DNA of 13,895 nt from assembly GCA_021808035.1 (NCBI GenBank), contig JAKBCG010000026.1, forward strand, positions 1 to 13,895. Reading direction: 5' to 3'. The translations under genes and the position numbers were made by a program. Source of the DNA: Pseudomonadota bacterium (GTDB lineage Bacteria > Pseudomonadota > Gammaproteobacteria > Steroidobacterales > Steroidobacteraceae). Of this stretch, positions 1 through 6,646 are shown piece after piece (position 1 is the stretch's first letter; every line of letters starts with the position of its first letter). Under the pieces are notes generated by a model. That model saw only the letters and a program-made list of their open reading frames with translations, had not been told where the DNA came from and did not search any database.

Positions 1-561
1 GTTGCCGTACGCGCTGAACGGGCGTCCCGGGTACTCGGCGCGCAGCGCCTCGAGGCAGCGCCGCTTTTCCTCGCCGCGCCGATTCGGGCTCGCGAGCGCG
101 CCGTCGAGCGTGTCCCCGGACCAGCGCACCTCGGTGCAGATCGTCCGTTGCACGCCGAGCGCCGCGCCGATCGCGGGCACGTACAGGTCAGGGCTCGCCG
201 ACAGGAGGATCAGCAGGTCGCCGGCGTCGCGGTGACGATCGAGGCGGGCGAGCGCCGCCGGGCGGAAGGCGTGGCGCGCGGGGAGACCACACACGTAGGC
301 CGCGGTCCATTCGCGCACCGCCGCGCGATCGAGACCGGCCATCGCGATCCGGATCAGCCGCGCCTTCAGCGCGCCGCGGTCGCGACCGGCGAACGCGTAG
401 ATCGCGAGCGCCGGCAACACCCGCCACGCGCGCGGCCAGCGACGCGGATGGCGCAGCCAGTAGCCGGCGACGTACGGCAGGAAGGTGTCCCGCCAGGTCA
501 GCGTGCCGTCGAGGTCGAACAGCGCGATGCGGGCATGCGGCGGGTTCGAGGGCCGGTCCAC
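1..561 (-). CDS. HAD-IB family hydrolase (SerB-like phosphatase), 3' end beyond window
   Basis: The 187 visible codons encode a HAD-superfamily, class IB phosphatase-like protein. The nucleophile motif FDLDGTLT has its two aspartates at residues 16 and 18. Motif II is seen as LLSAS with Ser121, and the motif III lysine lies in RRGEEKRR at Lys166. The reading frame leaves the window at SAYGN, just where the family's Mg-binding motif (usually YG[ND]SxxD) would begin, so the last acidic residues cannot be checked. The segment between motifs I and II (about 22-115) is the size of an IB cap. The only plausible start in this frame after the acnA stop is GTG at 561-559, 38 nt downstream of that stop, with no clear ribosome binding site; co-transcription with acnA is likely. 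Relatives include phosphoserine phosphatase and many uncharacterised phosphatases, and the substrate cannot be told. The family call is firm, the start moderate. Confidence 0.85.
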   Translation of the reverse strand, partial: MDRPSNPPHARIALFDLDGTLTWRDTFLPYVAGYWLRHPRRWPRAWRVLPALAIYAFAGRDRGALKARLIRIAMAGLDRAAVREWTAAYVCGLPARHAFRPAALARLDRHRDAGDLLILLSASPDLYVPAIGAALGVQRTICTEVRWSGDTLDGALASPNRRGEEKRRCLEALRAEYPGRPFSAYGN

Positions 562-599
562 GTCGGGTCGCGGCGTCCGCTGCGCGCCTCGAGCCGCTC

Positions 600-3296
600 C
601 TACGCGGCCCGTCCGGCTTTCGCGAGCGTGCGCAGCACGTAGTGCAGGATCCCGCCGTGGCGGAAATAATCCAGCTCTTTCGGCGTGTCGATGCGCACGC
701 GGGCCTCGAAGCGGGTCGCCTTGCCGTCGGCCGCGGTCGCGACGATCTGCACGGTCTTTGCCGCCCCCTGGTCGAGACCGGTGATCGCGAACACCTCGCG
801 ACCGGTGAGCCCGAGGCCCTGCGCGCTCTGGCCCGCCTGGAACTGCAAGGGCAGCACGCCCATGCCGATCAGGTTGGAGCGATGGATGCGCTCGAAGCTC
901 TCGGCGATCACGGCCTTCACGCCGAGCAGCATGGTGCCCTTCGCGGCCCAGTCGCGCGAGCTGCCGGTCCCGTATTCCTTGCCGGCGAGGATCACGAGCG
1001 GCGTGCCGTCGGCCTGGTATTTCATCGCCGCGTCGAAGATCGACATCTCCTCGCCGGTCGGCAGGTAGGCGGTCACGCCGCCCTCGGTGCCCGGGAGCAG
1101 GAGGTTGCGCAGGCGGATGTTCGCGAAGGTGCCGCGCATCATCACCTCGTGGTTGCCGCGGCGCGCGCCATAGGAGTTGAAGTCGCCCGGCGCGACGCCC
1201 TGCGCGAGCAGGTACTTCGCCGCGGGGCTCGCCTTGGCGATGTTGCCGGCCGGCGAGATGTGATCGGTGGTCACCGAGTCGCCGAGCACCGCGAGCGCGC
1301 GGGCGCCGCGGATGTCCGCGACCGGCGCCGGCGTCATCGTCATGCGGTCGAAGTACGGCGGATTCTTCACGTAGGTCGAGCCCGGGTCCCACGCATAGAT
1401 CTGTCCGGCCGGGGTCTGGATGCCGTTCCAGTGCGAATCCCCGGCGAACACGTTCGCGTAGCCGGCGCGGAACATCGCCGAATCGAGGTTCGCGCCGACG
1501 GTGCGTGCGACTTCCTCCGCGCTCGGCCAGATGTCCTTCAACGACACGGGGCGCCCGTCGCTGCCGGTGCCGAGCGGCTCGGACGCGAGGTCGAGGTCCA
1601 TCGTGCCGGCGAGCGCGTACGCTACCACGAGCGGCGGCGACGCGAGGAAGTTCATCTTCACTTCCGGATGCACGCGTCCCTCGAAATTGCGGTTGCCGGA
1701 GAGCACCGAGGCGGCGATGATCTCCCCCTGGCGCACGGCCTCGGAGATCGCGGGCTTCAACGGACCGGAGTTGCCGATGCAGGTGGTGCAACCGTAGCCG
1801 ACCGTGTAGAACCCGAGCTGCTCGAGCGGCGGCAGCAGGCCGGCCTTCTTCAGGTAGTCGGTGACCACCCTCGAGCCCGGCGCGAGCGAGGTCTTCACCC
1901 ACGGCTTCGCGCGCAGCCCGCGCGCGACCGCATTGCGGGCGAGCAGGCCGGCGGCAACGAGCACCGCCGGATTCGAGGTGTTGGTGCAGCTGGTGATCGC
2001 GGCGATCAGCACCGCGCCGTCGCGGATCTCGTGCTTCGCCTGATCCAGCTCCGCGGTCGCGGCGCCGGTCGCCCGCGGGTTCTTCTTCGCACGTTCCTCG
2101 GCCATCTTGGCGATGGCGCCGCGCGAGACCGCGCGCGCCGTGCGCAGGGGTACGCGGTCCTGCGGCCGTTTCGGACCGGCGAGCGAAGGCTCGACCGTCG
2201 CCAGGTCGAGTTCGATCACGTCGGTGTAGTCGGCGGCCGGCGCGCCGTCGAGCCGCCACAGGCCCTGCGCGCGCGCGTAGGCCTCGACGAGCGCGACGTC
2301 CTCGTCCGCGCGCCCGGTGAGCCGAAGATATCGGATCGTCTCCTCGTCGATGGGGAAGATCGCGCAGGTCGAGCCGAATTCTGGCGACATGTTCGCGATC
2401 GTCGCCCGATCGGCGAGCGGCATGTTCCTGAGGCCGTCGCCGAAGAATTCGACGAACTTGTCGACCACGCCCTTCTTGCGCAGGATCTCCGTGATCGTGA
2501 GCACGAGGTCGGTCGCGGTCGTGCCCGCCGGCAGCGCGCCGGTCAGCTTGAAGCCGATCACCTGCGGAATCAGCATCGTCACCGGCTGGCCGAGCATCGC
2601 AGCCTCGGCCTCGATTCCGCCGACGCCCCAGCCGAGGACGCCGAGGCCGTTGACCATCGTCGTATGCGAGTCCGTGCCGACGAGCGTGTCCGGGTATGCG
2701 CGCGCGGGCGCTCCGTCGCGCCGGTCCTGGAAGACCACGCGCGCGAGGCGCTCGATGTTCACCTGATGGACGATGCCGGTGTTCGGCGGCACGACCCGGA
2801 AGTTGCTGAACGCGGTCTGGCCCCAGCGCAGGAACATGTAGCGCTCGCGGTTGCGCGAGAATTCGATCTCGGTGTTGCGCCTCAACGAATCGGCGCTGCC
2901 GTAGTCGTCGACCTGCACCGAGTGATCGATCACGAGTTCCGCGGGCGCGAGCGGATTCACGCGGGAAGGGTCGCCGCCGAGTCGCGCGATTGCCTCGCGC
3001 ATCGCGGCGAGGTCGACGACGCAGGGAACACCGGTGAAGTCCTGCATGATCACCCGCGCCGGCGTGAACGAGATCTCATGCTCCGGGCGCGCTTGCGGCC
3101 GCCAGTCGAGCAGGGCCTCGACGTCCGCCGCCGTGACGTTGACGCCGTCCTCGAAGCGCAACAGGTTCTCGAGGAGGATCTTGAGCGCGAACGGCAGTCT
3201 GGCGACGCGCGCGGCGCCGAGCGCGGCGAGGCTGAAGATCTCATAGCGTTGCGCGCCGACGTCGAGCGTGGTGCGCGATTTGAAATGATCGGTCAT
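600..3296 (-). CDS. acnA: Aconitate hydratase A (AcnA), [4Fe-4S] TCA-cycle enzyme
   Basis: This 898-residue protein interconverts citrate and isocitrate through cis-aconitate in the cytoplasmic TCA cycle. Length and layout match the AcnA/IRP family. The three cluster-binding cysteines are Cys437 (SCTNTSNP) and Cys503 and Cys506 (GYGCTTCIGNSG). The DSHTTMVNGLG substrate motif is at 209-219, GDSVTTDHISPAGN at 672-685, and the C-terminal swivel-domain GTGSSRDW around Ser779-Ser780-Arg781, so all catalytic parts look intact. The ATG overlaps the mnmA stop as ATGA and is preceded by GGAGG four bases upstream, which makes the start secure and suggests translational coupling. A perfect TATAAT 23 nt upstream suggests its own promoter as well. 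The same sequence motifs occur in Fe/2-methylcis-aconitate hydratase AcnD, but nothing here (no prpF/prpC neighbours) favours that. Confidence 0.97.
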   Translation of the reverse strand: MTDHFKSRTTLDVGAQRYEIFSLAALGAARVARLPFALKILLENLLRFEDGVNVTAADVEALLDWRPQARPEHEISFTPARVIMQDFTGVPCVVDLAAMREAIARLGGDPSRVNPLAPAELVIDHSVQVDDYGSADSLRRNTEIEFSRNRERYMFLRWGQTAFSNFRVVPPNTGIVHQVNIERLARVVFQDRRDGAPARAYPDTLVGTDSHTTMVNGLGVLGWGVGGIEAEAAMLGQPVTMLIPQVIGFKLTGALPAGTTATDLVLTITEILRKKGVVDKFVEFFGDGLRNMPLADRATIANMSPEFGSTCAIFPIDEETIRYLRLTGRADEDVALVEAYARAQGLWRLDGAPAADYTDVIELDLATVEPSLAGPKRPQDRVPLRTARAVSRGAIAKMAEERAKKNPRATGAATAELDQAKHEIRDGAVLIAAITSCTNTSNPAVLVAAGLLARNAVARGLRAKPWVKTSLAPGSRVVTDYLKKAGLLPPLEQLGFYTVGYGCTTCIGNSGPLKPAISEAVRQGEIIAASVLSGNRNFEGRVHPEVKMNFLASPPLVVAYALAGTMDLDLASEPLGTGSDGRPVSLKDIWPSAEEVARTVGANLDSAMFRAGYANVFAGDSHWNGIQTPAGQIYAWDPGSTYVKNPPYFDRMTMTPAPVADIRGARALAVLGDSVTTDHISPAGNIAKASPAAKYLLAQGVAPGDFNSYGARRGNHEVMMRGTFANIRLRNLLLPGTEGGVTAYLPTGEEMSIFDAAMKYQADGTPLVILAGKEYGTGSSRDWAAKGTMLLGVKAVIAESFERIHRSNLIGMGVLPLQFQAGQSAQGLGLTGREVFAITGLDQGAAKTVQIVATAADGKATRFEARVRIDTPKELDYFRHGGILHYVLRTLAKAGRAA

Positions 3297-4459
3297 GGTC
3301 CCTCCGCGGCTGAGGGCGCATTATAACCGCTGGCCGGGCGCGCCGGGGCCGGCTCGAACGGGTCGCGTCGCCCGATCACGCCGCCGCCGAGGCACTCGTC
3401 GCCGGCGTAGAAGACCGCGTACTGACCGGGCGTGACCGCGCGTGCAGGTGTTTGCAGCGTGACCGTCGCCGAGTCCGCGTCGCGCACGCGGACTCGGCAC
3501 GGCAGGTCGGACTGGCGGTAGCGCGTCTTCACCGCGCAGTCGAACTGCGCATCCGTGGGCGGGGCGAGCCAGCGCAGATCGAACACCTCGAAGCGCATGG
3601 TCAGGAGCCGCGGGTGATCGGCCGATTGCACGACGATCAGCGCGTTGCGCGCGCGATCCTTCGCGGCGACGTACCACGGCGCGGCGCGCGCGCCGCGCCG
3701 GCCCCCGATGTGCAGCCCGCTGCGCTGCCCGAGCGTGTAGAACGACAGGCCGCGGTGTTCGCCGATCACGGCGCCGTCCTCGGTCTCGATCGGTCCGGGC
3801 CGCAGCGCGAGATGGCGCGACAGGAACTCGGTGAACGGCCGTTCGCCGATGAAGCAGATGCCGGTGCTGTCGCGCTTGTCGTGCACCGGGAGGCCCGCCG
3901 CCTGGGCCCGGCGGCGCACTTCGGCCTTGGTCCAGTCGCCGAGCGGGAACAGCGTCCGGGACAGCGCCGCCGGCTCGACCGAGTGCAGGAAATAGCTCTG
4001 ATCCTTCGCGAGGTCGGCGGCCTTGGACAGCCGCGGTCCGCCGTCGCGGTGCTCGATGCGCGCATAGTGCCCGGTCGCGATCCAGGAGGCCCCGAGGCGC
4101 CGTGCGTACTCCCAGCACACGCCGAACTTGATCTCCCGGTTGCACAGCACGTCCGGGTTCGGGGTGTCGCCGGCCGCGTAGGCGCGCAGGAATTGCGCGA
4201 ACACGCGCTCATGGTACTCGGCCGCAAAGTTCGCGCGATGCAGCGGGATGTCGAGGATCCGGCAGACCCGGCGTGCGTCCTGGTAGTCGGCGGCGGCGGT
4301 GCAGTAGCCGTCGTCGTCGTCCCAGTTCGTCATGTACAGGCCCTGGACCGCGTGGCCGCGCTCGAGGAGCGTCAACGCGGCGACCGCCGAGTCGACGCCG
4401 CCGGACACGCCGACGATCACCGTGCCGGCGGTGCGAGGATCGGGAGCAGTCGGGCGCAT
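3293..4459 (-). CDS. mnmA: tRNA-specific 2-thiouridylase MnmA
   Basis: This 388-residue cytoplasmic enzyme uses ATP and relayed persulfide sulfur to make 2-thiouridine at wobble U34 of Lys, Glu and Gln tRNAs. The PP-loop SGGVDS is at 19-24. The two catalytic cysteines are Cys106 in TPNPDVLCNREIKF and Cys202 in DSTGICFIGER, equivalent to E. coli Cys102 and Cys199. GHYAR (130-134), SYFLH (155-159) and the C-terminal LGGGVI beta-barrel motif are also present. The family usually ends soon after that motif at about 360-370 residues; this copy has a roughly 20-residue Pro/Ala-rich tail ending NAPSAAEGP. The tail's DNA carries the TATAAT and ribosome binding site of acnA, so it is probably a by-product of overlap. 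The stop shares bases with the acnA start (ATGA). The start ATG lies directly after a TATAAT dyad with no Shine-Dalgarno sequence. The function is secure. Confidence 0.97.
   Translation of the reverse strand: MRPTAPDPRTAGTVIVGVSGGVDSAVAALTLLERGHAVQGLYMTNWDDDDGYCTAAADYQDARRVCRILDIPLHRANFAAEYHERVFAQFLRAYAAGDTPNPDVLCNREIKFGVCWEYARRLGASWIATGHYARIEHRDGGPRLSKAADLAKDQSYFLHSVEPAALSRTLFPLGDWTKAEVRRRAQAAGLPVHDKRDSTGICFIGERPFTEFLSRHLALRPGPIETEDGAVIGEHRGLSFYTLGQRSGLHIGGRRGARAAPWYVAAKDRARNALIVVQSADHPRLLTMRFEVFDLRWLAPPTDAQFDCAVKTRYRQSDLPCRVRVRDADSATVTLQTPARAVTPGQYAVFYAGDECLGGGVIGRRDPFEPAPARPASGYNAPSAAEGP
3297..3325 (-). promoter_or_regulatory. Candidate acnA promoter (-10 TATAAT) and ribosome binding site inside mnmA 3' end
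   Basis: On the minus strand a perfect TATAAT occupies 3325-3320, and GGAGG lies at 3305-3301, four bases before the acnA ATG. Transcription would start near 3313, giving a leader of about 17 nt that contains the ribosome binding site. I see no -35 match at 16-18 bp spacing. The box is also coding sequence: it is read as Tyr-Asn in the C-terminal tail of MnmA. An exact TATAAT is rare in sequence this GC-rich; in reading the window I found only one other, directly before mnmA. The ribosome binding site is solid; the promoter is inferred. Confidence 0.5.
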
Positions 4460-4477
4460 GCGCCGATTATACGGCGC
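4460..4477 (-). promoter_or_regulatory. TATAAT box inside a perfect dyad, immediately upstream of mnmA
   Basis: Read on the minus strand, the sequence is GCGCCG-TATAAT-CGGCGC followed directly by the mnmA ATG. The six-base arms are perfect reverse complements flanking an exact -10 consensus. With normal -10 to start-site spacing, transcription would begin at or next to the A of the ATG, giving a leaderless mRNA; this agrees with the lack of a Shine-Dalgarno sequence before mnmA. No good -35 is visible at 16-19 bp. If the region is instead co-transcribed from the gene upstream, the RNA could form a six-pair GC hairpin with UAUAAU as its loop, just before the start codon. The symmetry is seen; both roles are inferred. 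Confidence 0.5.
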
Positions 4478-4492
4478 CGCGCAGGGGAGGCC

Positions 4493-5023
4493 TCACTGGT
4501 AGGTCTGGCGCACCTGCGATTCCTGCACGCCCATGCTCCATACCTCGTCGAAGAACGTGAGGTACCGGCGCACGACCGCCGGGTCGTTCATGTCGGAGAT
4601 GCCGTCCCAGCGGTCGATCCGCAGGCGGTAGACCAGCGCGCGGTCGTCCGCGATGATGAACGCGCCGGCGCTCGCCGGGTATTCCGGCCCCATCGTGCGC
4701 AGGTCGATGCAGCTCGTCAGGCGCCGCGCGAGGAGCAGGAACTGGTTGTTGTCGAACATCGCGCGCGAAGGGTCCGCGAGCAGGACCCGGACCTTCGCGT
4801 AGGAACGCGCCAGCACCAGGCGCTTGATGGCCTCGAGGAACGGCTCCTGGCCGTAGATCATCGGCTCGAGGTCGTGGGTGAAGATCGACAGCAGCCGCTG
4901 CGCGGAGCGCGCGACCTGCAGGCTCGCCGCCCGTACCTCCTCCATCGTGCTCAGGATGGTGCGGGTGCTCTCGGGCGGGCCCTGCGGCTGCCCCATCGGA
5001 ACGTCGTTCGCGTTTCCCGTCAT
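4493..5023 (-). CDS. Uncharacterised 176-residue protein between purB and mnmA
   Basis: I do not recognise a characterised function. The protein is soluble-looking, with no signal peptide, membrane segment or cysteine cluster. After a polar N-terminus (1-25) comes a helical stretch ending QRLLSIFTHDLEPMIYG. Next is a segment rich in KVRVLLADPSRAMFDNNQFLLLARRL (about 76-101), then AFIIADDRALVYRLRIDRWDG and a C-terminal FFDEVWSMG. The pattern of short hydrophobic strands plus 'DPS/ADDR' turns recalls, from memory, an uncharacterised proteobacterial family (I think DUF7931) with a phospholipase-D-like fold. No HxKxxxxD catalytic motif is present, so a phospholipase would be inactive. In E. coli hflD sits between mnmA and purB; this protein shows no evident resemblance to HflD. 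The ATG at 5023 is the first in frame; its ribosome binding site is weak. The mnmA start is 33 nt downstream. Confidence 0.8.
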   Translation of the reverse strand: MTGNANDVPMGQPQGPPESTRTILSTMEEVRAASLQVARSAQRLLSIFTHDLEPMIYGQEPFLEAIKRLVLARSYAKVRVLLADPSRAMFDNNQFLLLARRLTSCIDLRTMGPEYPASAGAFIIADDRALVYRLRIDRWDGISDMNDPAVVRRYLTFFDEVWSMGVQESQVRQTYQ

Positions 5024-5048
5024 GTTCGCTCGGCCTCGTCGTGTTCAA

Positions 5049-5117
5049 CGGGCGGTGTCGCCCGCAGTCCGGGCCTCGTGAACATCCTACCGGGGTGTCG
5101 GCGCGGCTCGTGCCGAC
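5049..5117. other. Two small GC hairpins in the purB to 176-residue-gene intergenic region
   Basis: The 130-nt gap (5024-5153) holds two dyads. CGGGCG / CGCCCG (5049-5054 and 5059-5064, four-base loop) is a perfect six-pair stem about 25 nt before the start of the 176-residue gene. GTCGGC / GCCGAC (5097-5102 and 5112-5117) lies about 36 nt after the purB stop. Neither is followed by a T-run on the minus strand, so they are not good intrinsic terminators. A weak -10-like TAGGAT lies between them at 5089-5084. They could be a Rho-independent-like pause, a leader structure or chance in GC-rich DNA. Confidence 0.3.
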
Positions 5118-5153
5118 TGCGTCACGTTTCCTGGATCGACCGGAATCCCGCGC

Positions 5154-6524
5154 TCAGCGCGCGCGGCGCGCGAGCGTCGCGGCGAGGCCGAGATAGGTCG
5201 CGGGTTCCATTCCCAGGAGCCGTTCGCGTTCCGCGGACGGCAGTTCGAGCGACGCGATGAAGTCGCGGATCGCCGCACGGTCGACCGCGCGGCCGCGGCT
5301 GAACGTCTTCAAGCGCTCGTATGCGCCGCTGATCCCGTTCGCGCGCATCACGGTCTGGATCGCCTCCGCGAGCACCTCCCAGGCCGCGTCGAGGTCGGCG
5401 CGGACGCGCGCCTCGTCGAGCGCGATCTTGCCGAGGCCCGCGAGCAGCGAGTCGTAGGCGAGCGCCGCATGTCCCAGCGCGACGCCGAGGTTGCGCAGCA
5501 CGGTCGAATCGGTCAGGTCGCGCTGCCAGCGGGATACCGGGAGCTTCTCGGCGAAGTGTCCGAGCAGCGCGTTCGCGATTCCGAGGTTGCCCTCGGCGTT
5601 CTCGAAGTCGATCGGGTTGACCTTGTGCGGCATCGTCGAGGAACCCACCTCGCCGGGCACGACCCGCTGGCGGAAGTAACCGATCGACACGTAGCCCCAC
5701 ACGTCGCGCGCGAAATCGAGCAGGATCGTGTCGACGCGGATCACCCCGTGCGCGTACTCGGCGATCCAGTCGTGGGGCTCGATCTGCGTCGTGTACGGAT
5801 TCGGCTCCAGGCCGAGCGAGGCGACGAACGCGTCGCTGAGCGACGACCAATCCACCTGCGGGAGCGCCGCCACGTGCGCGTTGAAGTTGCCGACCGCGCC
5901 GTTCAGCTTGCCGAGCACGCGCACCGCCTCGAGCGCGTCGCGCTGCCTGCCGAGCCGCGCGGCGAAGTTGGCCATCTCCTTGCCGACGGTCGTCGGGGTC
6001 GCGGTCTGGCCGTGAGTGCGCGCGAGCATCCCGCTGTCGGCGTACTTCACCGCGAGCGCCTCGAGCGCCGCGTGGATCGCGTCGATCGCCGGCAGCAGCA
6101 CCCGCGACCGCGCCGCGCGCAGCATCTGCGCATACGCGAGATTGTTCACGTCCTCGGAGGTGCAGGCGAAGTGCACCCATTCGAGGTGGGCCTGCGTGGC
6201 GCCGCGCGCGGCGAGCTCGTCGCGCAGCCACAGCTCGACGGCCTTCACGTCGTGATTCGTGCGGGCCTCGATCCGCTTGATCGCCTCGACGTCGGTCGGC
6301 GCCGGGTCGGCCGCGAGCGCGCCGAGCCACTGCCGGCACGCGTCGGGCAGGGATGCGAGCGGCGCGCGCGCGGGACCCGCGGCGAGCGCGAGCAGCCACG
6401 CGGCCTCGATGCGCGCCCGCTCGCGCATCAGTCCGGCTTCGCTGAAGATCTCGCGCAGCGGCGCGAGCTTCGCGCGGTAGCGGCCATCGAGCGGAGAGAG
6501 CGCGTCGATCGAGGAATTCGACAT
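5154..6524 (-). CDS. purB: Adenylosuccinate lyase PurB
   Basis: This 456-residue enzyme carries out two fumarate-releasing steps of purine synthesis: SAICAR to AICAR, and adenylosuccinate to AMP. It belongs to the fumarase/aspartase superfamily and works as a cytoplasmic tetramer. The superfamily signature GSSTMPHKVNP is at 294-304, with the mobile-loop catalytic serine at Ser295. The catalytic histidine is His171 in TRTHGQTATPT. Both fall at the E. coli PurB numbers, and the length also matches the E. coli type rather than the shorter B. subtilis type. The N-terminus (SSIDALSPLDGRY) is typical and supports the ATG at 6524, although no strong ribosome binding site is visible. It is divergent from the nudL operon across about 100 bp and precedes the 176-residue gene and mnmA, recalling the mnmA-hflD-purB group of enterobacteria. 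Confidence 0.97.
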   Translation of the reverse strand: MSNSSIDALSPLDGRYRAKLAPLREIFSEAGLMRERARIEAAWLLALAAGPARAPLASLPDACRQWLGALAADPAPTDVEAIKRIEARTNHDVKAVELWLRDELAARGATQAHLEWVHFACTSEDVNNLAYAQMLRAARSRVLLPAIDAIHAALEALAVKYADSGMLARTHGQTATPTTVGKEMANFAARLGRQRDALEAVRVLGKLNGAVGNFNAHVAALPQVDWSSLSDAFVASLGLEPNPYTTQIEPHDWIAEYAHGVIRVDTILLDFARDVWGYVSIGYFRQRVVPGEVGSSTMPHKVNPIDFENAEGNLGIANALLGHFAEKLPVSRWQRDLTDSTVLRNLGVALGHAALAYDSLLAGLGKIALDEARVRADLDAAWEVLAEAIQTVMRANGISGAYERLKTFSRGRAVDRAAIRDFIASLELPSAERERLLGMEPATYLGLAATLARRAR

Positions 6525-6544
6525 CGGGATGCGGCGTCGCCGGG

Positions 6545-6590
6545 TGTTAGAATCTACGAAGTTTACCGCAATCGGAGCGCGCCGCGGAGG
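6545..6590 (+). promoter_or_regulatory. Extended -10 promoter candidate and ribosome binding site upstream of the nudL operon
   Basis: TGTTAGAAT at 6545-6553 fits an extended -10 (TG, one base, then five of six matches to TATAAT). A start site near 6560 would give a leader of about 36 nt up to a strong GGAGG at 6586-6590. That site is placed five bases before an ATG at 6596 which opens a 16-codon ORF. It is about 36 bases before the nudL ATG, too far to serve nudL directly. No convincing -35 is present, as extended -10 promoters allow. The purB promoter should lie in the same roughly 100-bp interval on the other strand; I see only weak four-of-six matches for it. Confidence 0.45.
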
Positions 6591-6595
6591 ACCTC

Positions 6596-6646
6596 ATGAG
6601 ATGCGAACGCAGCAGGATCGCCGGCGATGCCGCCGCGCCCGCCTGA
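6596..6646 (+). CDS. Possible 16-residue leader ORF overlapping the nudL start
   Basis: An ATG with an excellent GGAGG five bases upstream opens a 16-codon frame (MRCERSRIAGDAAAPA) ending in TGA at 6644-6646. The frame overlaps the first 20 bases of nudL in a different register. This is the best ribosome binding site in the divergent region, better than the AGGA nine bases before the nudL ATG. The peptide could be a translated leader that delivers ribosomes to nudL by coupling. Alternatively the site may serve an ATG at 6601, which opens a 28-codon frame, or may be misleading. The peptide has no known relatives to me and no run of a single amino acid of the attenuator type. What is seen is the frame and its site; translation is inferred. 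Confidence 0.35.
   Translation: MRCERSRIAGDAAAPA

Noticed and set aside
642..3326. An 894-codon open frame on the plus strand opposite acnA
   Set aside because: It mirrors acnA codon for codon in GC-rich DNA. Its translation is rich in Arg/Ala/Glu/His/Val without any family motif, whereas the minus strand gives a complete aconitase.
4467..5048. A 193-codon alternative frame over the 176-residue gene between purB and mnmA
   Set aside because: Its product is Pro/Arg/Gly/Ala-rich without structure, while the 4493-5023 frame shows regular hydrophobic strands and helices.
5097..5117. Intrinsic terminator for purB
   Set aside because: The stem is short (six pairs) with a nine-base loop and no T-run follows on the minus strand; it is recorded only as a weak hairpin.
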